64,000 nucleotides of DNA, taken from Pseudomonas migulae NBRC 103157 (GTDB lineage Bacteria > Pseudomonadota > Gammaproteobacteria > Pseudomonadales > Pseudomonadaceae). A program made the position numbers and the translations under genes. Shown in pieces: positions 52,334 to 61,299 of this stretch. The notes beneath the pieces are model-generated. The model was not told where the DNA came from and did not search any database. It worked only from the letters and a program-made list of their open reading frames with translations. The stretch lies in assembly GCF_002091715.1 (NCBI RefSeq), contig NZ_BDAG01000024.1:39982-103981 (forward strand). Reading direction: 5' to 3'. Within the stretch, counting starts at the first letter, position 1. Every line of letters starts with the position of its first letter.

Positions 52334-53164
52334 ATGTTCAAACCCAAGGCTATCGCCCTCGCACTCGCCATGACCACTTCACTGTTCGCCGTCGGCAGCC
52401 AGGCCGCCGCCCCTCAACCGTCGGTGGTGATCGTACACGGTGCTTTCGCTGACGGCTCCGACTGGGGCAAGGTTGTCCCGCTGCTGCAGGCCGAAGGTAT
52501 CAAGGTTACCGTGGTGCAAAACCCGCTGACTTCCCTGGCCGATGACGTAGCGGCTACGCAGCGCGTGTTGAACAATCAGGACGACGGCGTCGTGCTGGTC
52601 GGACACTCCTGGGGCGGTACAGTAATCAGTCAGGCCGGCACTGACCAGAAAGTCCGCGCCCTGGTGTACGTCGCCGCGTTTGCCCCGGATGCGGGCCAGG
52701 CCACCAAGGATCTGGGTAAAGACTACCCGGCACCGTCCGGCGTGAAAGACATCGCCGCGGATAAAAACGGTTTTCTCTACATGACCCCACAAGGCATGGC
52801 CACCGGTTTCGCACAGGATCTTCCCGCCGTACAGACCGCCGTCATGTCCGCCACACAGGGACCGATTCGCGCCTCGGCATTCGACGACAAAACCAGCGCC
52901 GCTGCCTGGAAGGGCAAACCGACCTGGTACGTCGTTGCTCGTGAAGACCGCATGATCCAACCCGATCTGCAGCGTGCGTTTGCCAAGAAGTTGAAAGCGC
53001 AGGTCACCGAAGTCGAGGCCAGCCATGTGCCGCAGCAGTCGCGTCCGGCGGACGTGGCCAAGGTCATTATCCAGGCGGTTCACAAGACTCAGGAGCAGAC
53101 TGCGCAAGTGGCGGATGCAACCCAACAGCCCCGCGGACCGCAAAACAGCAAGAACGGGGTTTGA
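52334..53164 (+). CDS. Exported alpha/beta hydrolase
   Basis: 276 residues with a signal peptide (about 1-25, ending GSQAAA). Alpha/beta fold with the oxyanion stretch VIVHGAFADGSDW, nucleophile Ser in GHSWGG (about 97), acid in AREDRMI (about 200) and His in ASHVPQQSRP (about 225), all in the order of the salicylate-esterase/haloalkane-lyase-like branch. Periplasmic; substrate unknown. A Gln/Ala-rich tail of about 30 residues follows the catalytic domain. Divergent from the HD/LuxR regulator, which may control it across the 109-base spacer. Confidence 0.88.
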   Translation: MFKPKAIALALAMTTSLFAVGSQAAAPQPSVVIVHGAFADGSDWGKVVPLLQAEGIKVTVVQNPLTSLADDVAATQRVLNNQDDGVVLVGHSWGGTVISQAGTDQKVRALVYVAAFAPDAGQATKDLGKDYPAPSGVKDIAADKNGFLYMTPQGMATGFAQDLPAVQTAVMSATQGPIRASAFDDKTSAAAWKGKPTWYVVAREDRMIQPDLQRAFAKKLKAQVTEVEASHVPQQSRPADVAKVIIQAVHKTQEQTAQVADATQQPRGPQNSKNGV

Positions 53165-53189
53165 GCAGGCCACTTTGATGCTGCAATAA

Positions 53190-53217
53190 AAAAGCCCCGC
53201 TTATTGTGGGGCTTTTT
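53190..53217 (+). terminator. Intrinsic terminator of the hydrolase gene
   Basis: AAAAGCCCC-GCTTATTGT-GGGGCTTTTT with A/T flanks, 25 bases after the stop at 53164. Confidence 0.88.
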
Positions 53218-53250
53218 GTATGGGTAGATCGGGTTGGGGTTGGGGTTGGG

Positions 53251-53488
53251 GGCATAACCGTTTTTGTGGTAACGGCTGCTATTGGTTCCGCTCTTACAGC
53301 GGGTCACTTGGAAAAGCCCCAAGTAACCAAAGGCTTTTGCCCCTTTCGTTCGGTGGCTCGCTAAGGCTCGCCATGCCCTCGTTCCGGTCCTGCTCCGTGG
53401 GCCCGCCGCCATCGGCCATCCATGGCCGGGGGCGGCTAACCCGGCATCCTTGCCGGGTTGCCCACTGCGCAGAACCTCCACTCGGCCT
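53251..53488 (+). repeat. Large dispersed repeat, left arm of an inverted pair
   Basis: About 240 bases starting GGCATAACCGTTTTTGTGGT. Its reverse complement recurs with substitutions at 53840-54076 (shared blocks include the CGGAACCAATAGC and GGGCCCGCCGCCATCGGCC regions). Another partial copy starts at 63964. No protein-coding frame is convincing. It is preceded by a GGTTGGG-type tract at 53230-53250. Confidence 0.8.
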
Positions 53489-53606
53489 CTCGAGGGGGCG
53501 ATCTCCGCCACAGCAGCGCGAGGCGGCCTGCGGGCCGACCTGGGCGTCAAGCGGGCGCGCTTCGCTCATTTGTCGTTTACATCCCTCTTGAGCAACTCCT
53601 ATTAAA

Positions 53607-53726
53607 TGTGGGAGCGGCGGTGCGACGATTCGACTTGCTCGCGAAGGCGTCCGGTCAGTCGACATCAATGCTGAATGCCAGTTCGCATTCGCGAGCAAGT
53701 CGAATCGTCGCACCGCCGCTCCCACA
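53607..53726. repeat. REPIN with long arms inside the inverted repeat
   Basis: TGTGGGAGCGGCGGTGCGAC, continuing to CTTGCTCGCGA, and its complement form arms of about 38 bases. It lies near the middle of the spacer between the two large repeat arms. The spacer 53489-53839 has no supported gene. Confidence 0.88.
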
Positions 53727-53839
53727 GGGGATTTTTGGTGGGCATGACATGGGGGTTCACCGCCGATGACCTTGACGAACATCAGGTCGGCTATAAGGCC
53801 GCCTCGCTTCGGCTTTTGATCTTGATCTGCCCCGTCGGA

Positions 53840-54076
53840 AGGCCGAGCGCAGGTTCTGCGCAGTGGGCAACCCGGCATGGATGCCGGGTTAGCCGCCCCC
53901 GGCCGTGGATGGCCGATGGCGGCGGGCCCACGGAGCAGGACCGGAGTGAGGGAATGGCGAGCCTTCGCGAGCCACCGTACGTCAGGGGCGCAGGCGCTTG
54001 GTTACTTGGCGCTCTTCCAAGTAACCCGCTGTAAGAGCGGAACCAATAGCCGCCGTTACCGCAGCAACGGATATGT
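53840..54076 (-). repeat. Large dispersed repeat, right arm of an inverted pair
   Basis: Reverse-complement copy of 53251-53488, from GGCCGAGCGCAGGTTCTGCG to CAGCAACGGATATG. With the left arm it could form a cruciform or a long hairpin transcript between the hydrolase gene and the small acidic-protein gene. Sequence divergence between arms is visible in several places, so it is not a recent perfect duplication. Confidence 0.8.
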
Positions 54077-54083
54077 ACCCCGT

Positions 54084-54245
54084 TCAGGGCTTCAGCGGAA
54101 ACTCCATATCACGATCTGACAGCTCTTTCCCATCATCGGGGTGCTTCCAGGTCGGCGTCGAACGCTTCTGCCGCTCGATCTCTTCTTCCGTCGGTTCATC
54201 CATGTCTTCTTCATCCGGATCCGGACGCTTTTGTTCAGTTGCCAT
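54084..54245 (-). CDS. Small acidic protein, unknown function
   Basis: 53 residues from ATG 54245 (AGGAAGAGAGGT upstream). Highly charged: KRPDPDEEDMDEPTEEEIER, then KRSTPTWKHPDDG and a hydrophobic end MEFPLKP. It is probably disordered. The same frame is open upstream to 54656 but that part is the antisense of azlD and is not coding. I recognise similar small Pseudomonas proteins but no function. Confidence 0.65.
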   Translation of the reverse strand: MATEQKRPDPDEEDMDEPTEEEIERQKRSTPTWKHPDDGKELSDRDMEFPLKP

Positions 54246-54310
54246 GCTTACCTCTCTTCCTAAGGGATCAGTCATCAACTTTAAGCGTAGAACAGTTTCG
54301 CCCCCCCGGC

Positions 54311-54625
54311 TCAAAGCCACCAGCGCAGCAAAAAGAAAAACCCCATGCTCAACAGCATGCTGAGCAAGGTATTGCGGGTGTACAGCACCAGCCCCACCGC
54401 CACCAGCGAACTGATCAGATACGGGTTGTCCCACTGCAAGTTCAGCTGCTTGTCCGGCATAAACACTATCGGGCCGCAAATCGCGGTCAGCATGCCCGGC
54501 ACCGCAAAACCGAGAAACTGCCGGGCATTGCTGCTCAGGCGCAGCGGCAGGCGCGGTTCGAGAAACACGTAGCGGTTGAGGAACACCAGAATCCCCATAC
54601 CGACAATCACTGCCCAGACCATCAT
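54311..54625 (-). CDS. azlD: AzlD-family branched-chain amino acid export subunit
   Basis: 104 residues with four helices, the standard AzlD size. VFLNRYVFL, the AVPGMLTAICGPIVFMPD segment and NPYLISSLVAVGLVLYTRNT are typical. Together with AzlC (large subunit) it forms a LIV-E-type exporter of leucine, isoleucine and valine. Its start overlaps the azlC stop by four bases. Confidence 0.9.
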   Translation of the reverse strand: MMVWAVIVGMGILVFLNRYVFLEPRLPLRLSSNARQFLGFAVPGMLTAICGPIVFMPDKQLNLQWDNPYLISSLVAVGLVLYTRNTLLSMLLSMGFFFLLRWWL

Positions 54626-55320
54626 GTGCGCCCACCATAAAATTTATTGCAGACAAAGCCCGCCGTCATGCCCGCCAATCCCGAGAGCACCAGCGCCGAG
54701 CCCCATTGCCAATAGCTGAACAACACCGAGCAGAACAACGACACCGCCACGCAGACCACCGTCGGTACGTTACGCACCACCGGGGTGATCAGGGCAATGA
54801 AGGTCGCGGCGATGGAGAAATCCAGGCCCAGATGCTCCAGCCCCGGAATGCTGCTGCCGAGCACAATGCCGGCAAGGGTGAAGAGGTTCCAGGCGATGTA
54901 AAACGTCAGGCCGACGCCCAGGGCATACCAGCGATTGAACTGCTGTTTGTCATGCTGACTGGTCAGGGCAAACAACTCGTCGGTGAGCAAAAACCCCAAC
55001 CCTGCACGCCAGCGCCCCGGCAGCGGCGAAATCACCGAGCGCATGCTCATGCCATAGAGCAAATGCTGGGAGGTCAGCAGCAACGTGGTCAGCAGAATCG
55101 AAAAAATCCCGGCACCGCCCTTGAGCATGCCGATGGCCACCAGTTGCGCCGCGCCGGCAAACACGATGCTCGACAACCCCTGGCCTTGCAGCGGTGTGAG
55201 GTTGGCTTCGATGGCCATGGAACCGGCGAGCAATCCCCACGGCGCGGTCGCCAGGGACAACGGCATGATCGCCGCGGCGCCGCGAAGAAACGCGCTGCGC
55301 GGCAGGAGTGAATTGGACAT
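54622..55320 (-). CDS. azlC: AzlC-family branched-chain amino acid exporter, large subunit
   Basis: 232 residues from ATG 55320 (GGCAGGAGTGAATTGG... region provides the site); a longer open frame upstream has no homology. Six to seven helices: LRGAAAIMPLSLATAPWGLL, SSIVFAGAAQLVAIGML and LTSQHLLYGMSMR are AzlC signatures. Translationally coupled with azlD. Exports branched-chain amino acids when in excess. The nearby LysR (55894) is in the other direction and separated by the DUF2784 gene, so control is unclear. Confidence 0.9.
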   Translation of the reverse strand: MSNSLLPRSAFLRGAAAIMPLSLATAPWGLLAGSMAIEANLTPLQGQGLSSIVFAGAAQLVAIGMLKGGAGIFSILLTTLLLTSQHLLYGMSMRSVISPLPGRWRAGLGFLLTDELFALTSQHDKQQFNRWYALGVGLTFYIAWNLFTLAGIVLGSSIPGLEHLGLDFSIAATFIALITPVVRNVPTVVCVAVSLFCSVLFSYWQWGSALVLSGLAGMTAGFVCNKFYGGRT

Positions 55321-55494
55321 AACGCTCGACAACCAGAGAAAGACGTCAGACTGTGCCAGCAGTTGCCGCCGATGGCTTGAACAATCTTGCGCACTGCAGC
55401 GAATGGCAGGATGCGCGCCGGGTTCGCTGATTTTCGTGATTAACGCCCCGCCCGAGTACCATGGAGCCATCGCATAACGTGTCAGGGAGTCGAC

Positions 55495-55869
55495 ATGCTT
55501 TACCGAATCGCCGCCGACGGGCTGGTGCTGTTTCACCTGTTGTTCATTCTGTTCGTGCTGTTCGGCGGGCTGCTGGTGCTCAAATGGCATCACTTGGTCT
55601 GGTTGCACCTGCCGGCCGCCGCGTGGGGCGTGTGTGTGGAGTTTTTCCATTTGTTCTGCCCGCTGACGGACTGGGAAAACCGCATGCGCCACGCCGCCGG
55701 GCAAACCGGCTATGGCGGTGGTTTCATTGAGCACTACGTGTGGCCGGTCATTTACCCGGCGGACCTGACACCGGCGATTCAACTGGGACTCGGCAGCGTG
55801 GTGCTGGCGCTCAACGTGCTGGTCTATCTTCGGTTGTTCAGGTTGCGCAAGTTACGCCGGGCCGCCTGA
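55495..55869 (+). CDS. DUF2784 membrane protein
   Basis: 124 residues with three to four helices. LVLFHLLFILFVLFGGLLVL and HLPAAAWGVCVEFFHLFCPL are typical of DUF2784, as are TDWENRMR and the HYVWPVIYP segment. Inner-membrane, function unknown. It is followed by the LysR gene 24 bases later in the same direction, so the two are probably co-transcribed. Confidence 0.88.
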   Translation: MLYRIAADGLVLFHLLFILFVLFGGLLVLKWHHLVWLHLPAAAWGVCVEFFHLFCPLTDWENRMRHAAGQTGYGGGFIEHYVWPVIYPADLTPAIQLGLGSVVLALNVLVYLRLFRLRKLRRAA

Positions 55870-55893
55870 ACAATCTCCTCTGAGGATCTGCAC

Positions 55894-56811
55894 ATGTTGT
55901 CGATTGAAGACCTGGCATTGCTGCAAGCCATTCGGGAAACCGGCAGCCTGTCGCGAGCGGCGGCGCATCTGGGCAAGGCGCCGTCGACGGTGTCCTATGC
56001 GGCGCGGCAACTGGAAGAGCGTTTCGACGCGCTGCTGTTCGACCGACGCCGCTACCGTCTGCAGCTCACCCCCGCCGGGGAGCTGCTGGTGAACGAAGCG
56101 GCGCGGCTGATGCAGGACGTCTCGCGCCTGACCCAACGGGTGCAACAAGTGGCCAACGGCTGGGAGAGCCGGCTGTGGATCGTCACCGACGAACTGCTGG
56201 AATTCGACGCCTTGATCCCGGTGATTCACGAGTTCGACGCGCTGCAATCCGGCGTACCGCTGCGCATCACCCAGGAAGTACTGAAAGGTGTATGGGAAGC
56301 CCTGCGGGAGGGCCGGGCGGACCTGATCATCGGCGCCACCAACGAACCGCCGGCGATCCCTTCCTTGCGCTGGATGCAATTGGGGGAAATGGAATGGGTG
56401 TTTGCCGTCTCGTCCAGGCATCCGCTGGCCAGGGCTAAGGAACCGATTTCCCGGGCAACGGTGACGCAGCACCGAGCGATCGTCGTGGCGGATTCATCCA
56501 GAGCCACCGAAGGCAGCACCTATGGCGTTTCCGGTGGGCAACCGGTGCTCGCCGTGCCGACCATGCGCGCGAAAATCCTCGCCCAGTGCGACGGCCTCGG
56601 CGTGGGTTGGCTGCCCCGGCATCGGGTTGCCTCGTTGCTGAAGAACGGCACGCTGGTCGAGAAACAGATGGCCGATCCGCGCGAGCCAAACATTCTGTAC
56701 GCCGGCTGGCGCGGCGATCATGACGGCCGCGCCCTGGGCTGGTGGCTGGAAAAACTCAAGCAATCGTACCTGGCGACCAGGCTGGTCCAGGGCAGCGACC
56801 GGTTCGTCTGA
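55894..56811 (+). CDS. LysR-family transcriptional regulator
   Basis: 305 residues. HTH about 1-60 (LSIEDLALLQAIRETGSLSR, then AAHLGKAPSTVSYAARQLEE), effector domain about 90-300 with LIIGATNEPPAIP. It belongs to a different subfamily from the other LysRs in this window. The target is unknown; candidates are the divergent azlC/azlD unit beyond the DUF2784 gene or its own operon. Its stop is eleven bases from the convergent diguanylate cyclase gene. Confidence 0.9.
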   Translation: MLSIEDLALLQAIRETGSLSRAAAHLGKAPSTVSYAARQLEERFDALLFDRRRYRLQLTPAGELLVNEAARLMQDVSRLTQRVQQVANGWESRLWIVTDELLEFDALIPVIHEFDALQSGVPLRITQEVLKGVWEALREGRADLIIGATNEPPAIPSLRWMQLGEMEWVFAVSSRHPLARAKEPISRATVTQHRAIVVADSSRATEGSTYGVSGGQPVLAVPTMRAKILAQCDGLGVGWLPRHRVASLLKNGTLVEKQMADPREPNILYAGWRGDHDGRALGWWLEKLKQSYLATRLVQGSDRFV

Positions 56812-56821
56812 ACCGGCACAC

Positions 56822-58396
56822 TCAGTTGGCAATGACGCTCATGTTCCGGCCGCTGGCCTTGGCGACATAAAGTGCCTTGTCGGCGGCACCAATCAAGTCG
56901 TCAGCCTGGGCTTGCGAGGCCGGATCATAAGCGGCGACGCCCAGGCTGACCGTCACCACGCCTTCCGCGCCTTCACTGTGGAGAATACCGGCGTGGAGCA
57001 CCGCGCGACGAATTTTTTCCGCCACCAGAAACGCCCCGACATAGTCGGTTCCGGGGAGCACCACCGCAAACTCTTCGCCGCCGTAGCGAGCCGCAAGGTC
57101 CCCGGGGCGCTGGATATTATCGGTGATGATCGCACTGATATTGCGCAGACACTCATCACCGGCCAAGTGACCGTAGTTGTCATTGAACAGTTTGAAGTGA
57201 TCGACATCAATCATCAGCAAGGCGAGGCTGGTCAGGCTGCGTCTGGCGCGACCGATTTCCGAGTGAATGAACAGATCGAACTGACGGCGGTTGGACAGCC
57301 CCGTCAACGCGTCCTCCAGGGCCAACAGTTCCAGGCTGCGATTGACCTCGATCAGTTTTTCCTGGGCATCCAGCAACTGGTTCTGGATACGGTTCTGCTG
57401 CTTCATCAGATTGATCAGGCGATAACCCAGCACCCCCACAAAACCCAGCAGCAACGCGACGATGCCCGCACTGAGCAAGGATTCCTCGCGCCAGCCGGCC
57501 AGGACTTCATTCTTGTCGAGCGCGGCGAAAACGATCAGCGGATACCCCTCGACCCGGCGAAACCCCACCACCCGCACAACGCCATCCATCACGGACCTGA
57601 CCGTTGCCGTGCCTGAACTGCCCATGGGCAACAACTGTTTGAACAGCGGGCTGTTGGCGATGCTGGTGCCGATTTCCGCTTCATTGAACGGCCGGCGAAC
57701 GATAATGGTGGCGTCGTCGGCGATCAGATTGATCACGCCGTTGCGGCCCATGTCGATGCTGTCGTACAGGGACAGAAAATGGCTGAGATAGATCGTCGCC
57801 AGCGCCACACCGGCAAAACGGCCGTCGGCGTGATTGATCCTGCGCGACACTGTCATGATCCATTCGTCGCTGGAGCGGCTTTTGATCGCCGGACCGATGT
57901 GCGGCCCACGGTCGGGATGATCGCGATGGTAGATGAAATACTCACGGTCGGCGTTGTTGGCATCGGACACGACCGCACCATTGGAATTGGCAATCCAGCG
58001 CCCCTGCTCGTCATAGACGAACATGCCGTGCAATTGTCTCAGCTCACTGCGTTGGGCACTGAGCAAGCGCTCCAGGTGAGGCAATCGGGCCGACTCGAAG
58101 CCGTCGGTTTCCAGGCGTTCCACCAGCGTAAACAGCAACGTGTCGGCTTGCTTGATCGTCGCCTGCGCTTGCGAGGCCAGGGTCTGCGCAAGGTTGGACA
58201 TCGCCACTTCTTTGTCATGCAGATGGTACTGGCGCGAGTTCCAGGCTTCCCAGATCACGATGGCGATCATGGACAGGCACACAGCGAGAAGCAAAACCAC
58301 TGCGGAGCGGACCTTGAGCCTTGCCCCCGCCTCGGTCACCAGGGACACGCCGTGGCGGGATTGTTCGATTCGCTCTTTGACGGACGGATGCCCCAT
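56822..58396 (-). CDS. Membrane diguanylate cyclase with Cache sensor
   Basis: 524 residues from ATG 58396 (AGGGAG four to six bases upstream). Helix about 30-50, periplasmic double-Cache-like domain about 55-300 with FVYDEQGRWIANSNG and REYFIYHRDHPDRGPHIGP, helix about 308-328, a coiled-coil linker (QQNRIQNQLLDAQEKLIEVN), then GGDEF domain about 360-520. The active site is GGEEF in AARYGGEEFAVV, with RPGD five residues upstream as the inhibitory site. It should synthesise c-di-GMP in response to a periplasmic small molecule, favouring biofilm formation. No EAL domain. Confidence 0.93.
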   Translation of the reverse strand: MGHPSVKERIEQSRHGVSLVTEAGARLKVRSAVVLLLAVCLSMIAIVIWEAWNSRQYHLHDKEVAMSNLAQTLASQAQATIKQADTLLFTLVERLETDGFESARLPHLERLLSAQRSELRQLHGMFVYDEQGRWIANSNGAVVSDANNADREYFIYHRDHPDRGPHIGPAIKSRSSDEWIMTVSRRINHADGRFAGVALATIYLSHFLSLYDSIDMGRNGVINLIADDATIIVRRPFNEAEIGTSIANSPLFKQLLPMGSSGTATVRSVMDGVVRVVGFRRVEGYPLIVFAALDKNEVLAGWREESLLSAGIVALLLGFVGVLGYRLINLMKQQNRIQNQLLDAQEKLIEVNRSLELLALEDALTGLSNRRQFDLFIHSEIGRARRSLTSLALLMIDVDHFKLFNDNYGHLAGDECLRNISAIITDNIQRPGDLAARYGGEEFAVVLPGTDYVGAFLVAEKIRRAVLHAGILHSEGAEGVVTVSLGVAAYDPASQAQADDLIGAADKALYVAKASGRNMSVIAN

Positions 58397-58474
58397 GACG
58401 CTCCCTGATTCTTGATGAGTGGCGACTGATCCCGTTCGCCTTTTTATTATCACGACGCCTCGACAGTACAGCGG

Positions 58475-59002
58475 TCAGCGTGGCGTCTGTTTCAATGCCT
58501 CAAGCCACGCAGGGTTCAATTGCGTCTGTTCGGTCTCGATGCCCAGCGCCTCCATCCGCGCCTTGTGCAGGTCCATTTCGCGAACCAGTTGGCTGTGATC
58601 ACTGGAGTTGCCGTCCAGCTCATGCATCTGGCTCAACCCAAGATGATAGAAGCGCAACAGCTTCATGGCCCCTGGATCATCCTTCTCCACCGCCGCCGTC
58701 ACCTGATGCATGACGTTGGTGATGCTCATCAGGCTGCGCTTGAGCTGCCAGCCGTACACGGCGGGCGCCATCCATTCCTGATTCCAGAACGTGCCGCGCA
58801 TCAGTGCCACCATCAATAGCACCGCGACAAACACGCCACCCACGTTGAAGCGTAGATTGTCGCCCCCGGGTTCGCCGAACATCGCCACCGCCGCGGTCGA
58901 CAGCACCATCGCCAGCGCCAGGAAAACCAGGGCGATGATGATCGTGCTGCGGCGTGTCTGGCGTCGATAGACTTCGGGGTTCTGCGGCTGGATTTCGAAC
59001 AT
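58475..59002 (-). CDS. DUF3087 membrane protein
   Basis: 175 residues. Two helices about 22-42 and 52-68, then a cytosolic helical domain (MHQVTAAVEKDDPGAMKLLR, HLGLSQMHELDGNSSD). The start MFEIQPQNPEVYRRQTRRST is typical of DUF3087. Function unknown. It lies 78 bases upstream of the diguanylate cyclase gene in the same direction and may be co-transcribed. Confidence 0.87.
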   Translation of the reverse strand: MFEIQPQNPEVYRRQTRRSTIIIALVFLALAMVLSTAAVAMFGEPGGDNLRFNVGGVFVAVLLMVALMRGTFWNQEWMAPAVYGWQLKRSLMSITNVMHQVTAAVEKDDPGAMKLLRFYHLGLSQMHELDGNSSDHSQLVREMDLHKARMEALGIETEQTQLNPAWLEALKQTPR

Positions 59003-59215
59003 CGCGACGGGTTTCCTCAGGTGGCATCGGCAAAAAGACTGCGAGGCATTATCGCCTCTGCGGCGGATTTAGCTATGCTGGGGCTCCTTTTCATCTTTTC
59101 ATCGTCAAAGGGGAACATGGCGATAGTGCGCAGTTCGTGCCATCTTCTTTTATGGATACATACTATTCGGATGTCATGCGTCCTCGGCGGGTGACATCGT
59201 TTTAAGGATCATTGA

Positions 59216-60589
59216 ATGTCCCAACGACAAGTAATCAACGCTTCGGTCAGCCCGAAAGGCAGCCTGGAAACCCTCTCTCAACGTGAAGTACAGCAACTGA
59301 GCGAAGCCGGATCCGGCAGCACATACACCCTCTTCCGCCAGTGCGCCCTGGCCATCCTCAATACCGGCGCCCATGTCGATAACGCCAAGACCATCCTCGA
59401 AGCCTACAAAGACTTCGAAATCCGTATCCACCAGCAGGACCGCGGCGTGCGCCTGGAATTGCTGAACGCCCCGGCCGACGCCTTCGTCGACGGCGAAATG
59501 ATCGCCAGCACCCGGGAAATGCTGTTCAGCGCCCTGCGCGATATCGTCTACACCGAAAACGAACTCGATGCCCAGCGCATCGACCTGAGCACTTCCCAGG
59601 GCATCAGCGACTACGTGTTCCATCTGCTGCGCAACGCCCGCACCCTGCGCCCCGGCGTCGAGCCGAAGATCGTGGTGTGCTGGGGCGGCCACTCGATCAA
59701 CACCGAAGAATACAAATACACCAAGAAAGTCGGCCACGAACTGGGCCTGCGCAGCCTGGACATCTGCACCGGTTGCGGCCCGGGCGTGATGAAAGGTCCG
59801 ATGAAAGGCGCGACCATCGCCCACGCCAAGCAGCGCATCCACGGTGGTCGCTACCTCGGCCTGACCGAGCCGGGCATCATCGCCGCCGAAGCGCCGAACC
59901 CGATCGTCAACGAGCTGGTGATCCTGCCGGACATCGAAAAACGTCTGGAAGCGTTCGTGCGCGTGGGCCACGGCATCATCATTTTCCCGGGTGGCGCAGG
60001 CACGGCCGAAGAGTTCCTCTACCTGCTCGGCATCCTGATGCACCCGGATAACGAGGGCCTGCCCTTCCCCGTCGTCCTCACCGGGCCGAAGCACGCCGCG
60101 CCGTATCTGGAGCAACTGGACGCGTTCGTCGGCGCCACCCTGGGTGAAGCGGCGAAGCAACATTACGAGATCATCATCGACGACCCGGCTGAGGTTGCAC
60201 GGCAGATGACCGCCGGTCTCAAAGCGGTGAAACAGTTCCGCCGCGAGCGCAATGACGCGTTCCATTTCAACTGGCTGCTGAAGATCGACGAAGGCTTCCA
60301 GCGCCCGTTCGATCCGACTCACGAAAACATGGCCAACCTGAAACTCAGCCGCAACCTGCCGGCTCACGAGCTGGCCGCCAACCTGCGTCGCGCGTTCTCC
60401 GGCATCGTCGCCGGCAACGTCAAGGACAAGGGCATCCGCCTGATCGAACAGCACGGGCCGTATCAGATTCGTGGCGATGCGGCGGTGATGCAGCCGCTGG
60501 ATCAACTGCTGAAAGCCTTCGTCGCCCAGCACCGGATGAAGCTGCCAGGCGGTGCGGCGTATGTGCCGTGTTACCAGGTGGTTGCATAA
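59216..60589 (+). CDS. ppnN: Nucleotide 5'-monophosphate nucleosidase PpnN (LOG family)
   Basis: 457 residues, the length of YgdH/PpnN with N- and C-terminal extensions around the LOG domain. GVMKGPMKGATIAHAKQRIH near 195 and the phosphate-ribose motif FPGGAGTAEEFLYLLGI near 260 are intact, with VCWGGHSIN at the start of the LOG fold. The enzyme cleaves purine nucleoside monophosphates to base and ribose-5-phosphate and is regulated by (p)ppGpp in E. coli. It stands alone, with a 213-base leader that holds no other gene. Confidence 0.94.
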   Translation: MSQRQVINASVSPKGSLETLSQREVQQLSEAGSGSTYTLFRQCALAILNTGAHVDNAKTILEAYKDFEIRIHQQDRGVRLELLNAPADAFVDGEMIASTREMLFSALRDIVYTENELDAQRIDLSTSQGISDYVFHLLRNARTLRPGVEPKIVVCWGGHSINTEEYKYTKKVGHELGLRSLDICTGCGPGVMKGPMKGATIAHAKQRIHGGRYLGLTEPGIIAAEAPNPIVNELVILPDIEKRLEAFVRVGHGIIIFPGGAGTAEEFLYLLGILMHPDNEGLPFPVVLTGPKHAAPYLEQLDAFVGATLGEAAKQHYEIIIDDPAEVARQMTAGLKAVKQFRRERNDAFHFNWLLKIDEGFQRPFDPTHENMANLKLSRNLPAHELAANLRRAFSGIVAGNVKDKGIRLIEQHGPYQIRGDAAVMQPLDQLLKAFVAQHRMKLPGGAAYVPCYQVVA

Positions 60590-60626
60590 GGCTGACGACA
60601 ACCGGATCTATGGTTAACGCAAAACC

Positions 60627-60709
60627 TGTAGGAGCCGGCTTGCTGGCGATTGGCCCTCGAGACATGAGTCGCTCTCTCGAACGCCATCGCTAGCAAGCCA
60701 GCTCCTACA
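60627..60709. repeat. REPIN
   Basis: TGTAGGAGCCGGCTTGCTGG, with GCGATTGGC, and the complementary arm GCCATCGCTAGCAAGCCAGC with TCCTACA; a few mismatches. Lies after ppnN, before the convergent DUF2790 gene. Confidence 0.9.
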
Positions 60710-60739
60710 GTTGGGCGGTGTGTGCCGCCGGTGCCACGA

Positions 60740-61003
60740 TCAACCGCCCTGGTTGCCGCACTCTGCAAACTTGCTGTAATCCAGCACTTTCTGCGTGCCG
60801 CTGGAATCCAGGTACGTCATCCGCGCGTTGACGACCCCGCAATGGCTGCCGCCGTCTTCTACAGTTGAAACAACCTTTTTGATATCCAGATGGGTGCCCG
60901 CGGCGTAGGTCTGCGCAGGGGTCTGGACATCGGCGTGGGCGGAAAACGCCGCGACGTTCAGGATGGCAAAGAAGCCGGCAGCGAAGAGTTTGTTCCGGAT
61001 CAA
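60740..61003 (-). CDS. DUF2790 exported protein
   Basis: 87 residues with a signal peptide (about 1-24, FAAGFFAILNVAAFSAHA). The mature part TYAAGTHLDIKKVVS, then CGVVNARMTYLDSSGTQKVL and DYSKFAECGNQGG matches the small periplasmic DUF2790 family common in Pseudomonas, with two cysteines likely paired. Function unknown; several members respond to two-component regulators. It is divergent from the orphan OmpR-type regulator at 61300, and the GATACA repeats lie between the two. Confidence 0.87.
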   Translation of the reverse strand: MIRNKLFAAGFFAILNVAAFSAHADVQTPAQTYAAGTHLDIKKVVSTVEDGGSHCGVVNARMTYLDSSGTQKVLDYSKFAECGNQGG

Positions 61004-61146
61004 GGTGATTTCCTCAAGGTTTCAATGGGTGGTCGGTGTGAGGCAAGTTGCCTTGTCTCGATAGAACCCATTCAACCGACTCGAGGTATCTGCCATGTGT
61101 CGTAAAACCGGGGCTTTTAAGGCGTAAGGTGTCACACGGGGAGCTC

Positions 61147-61230
61147 GATACACTTCGATACACCCGTCCCCGAAAAATGTTGCCGTGTATACCAATGTAT
61201 CTATTACATCCTCAGATACAGTGAGATACA
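61147..61230. promoter_or_regulatory. GATACA direct repeats, candidate response-regulator sites
   Basis: GATACA occurs at 61147, 61157, 61215 and 61225: two pairs, each with an exact 10-base period. Between them are TGTATACC and AATGTATC, the same motif in the other orientation. OmpR/PhoB-class regulators bind direct repeats of one helical turn. The block lies 70-153 bases upstream of the OmpR-type regulator gene and in the divergent region with the DUF2790 gene. Confidence 0.6.
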
Positions 61231-61299
61231 AAGGCCCGCAGGCAGCAGCGGCGCGGCTCCCTAGAATGCGCAACCTGCGAATAACAAGAGGGTTGAATG

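Noticed and set aside
61022..61273. Small minus-strand frame between DUF2790 and the response regulator
   Set aside because: Covers the GATACA repeats, has no ribosome-binding site and no domain; it is promoter DNA.
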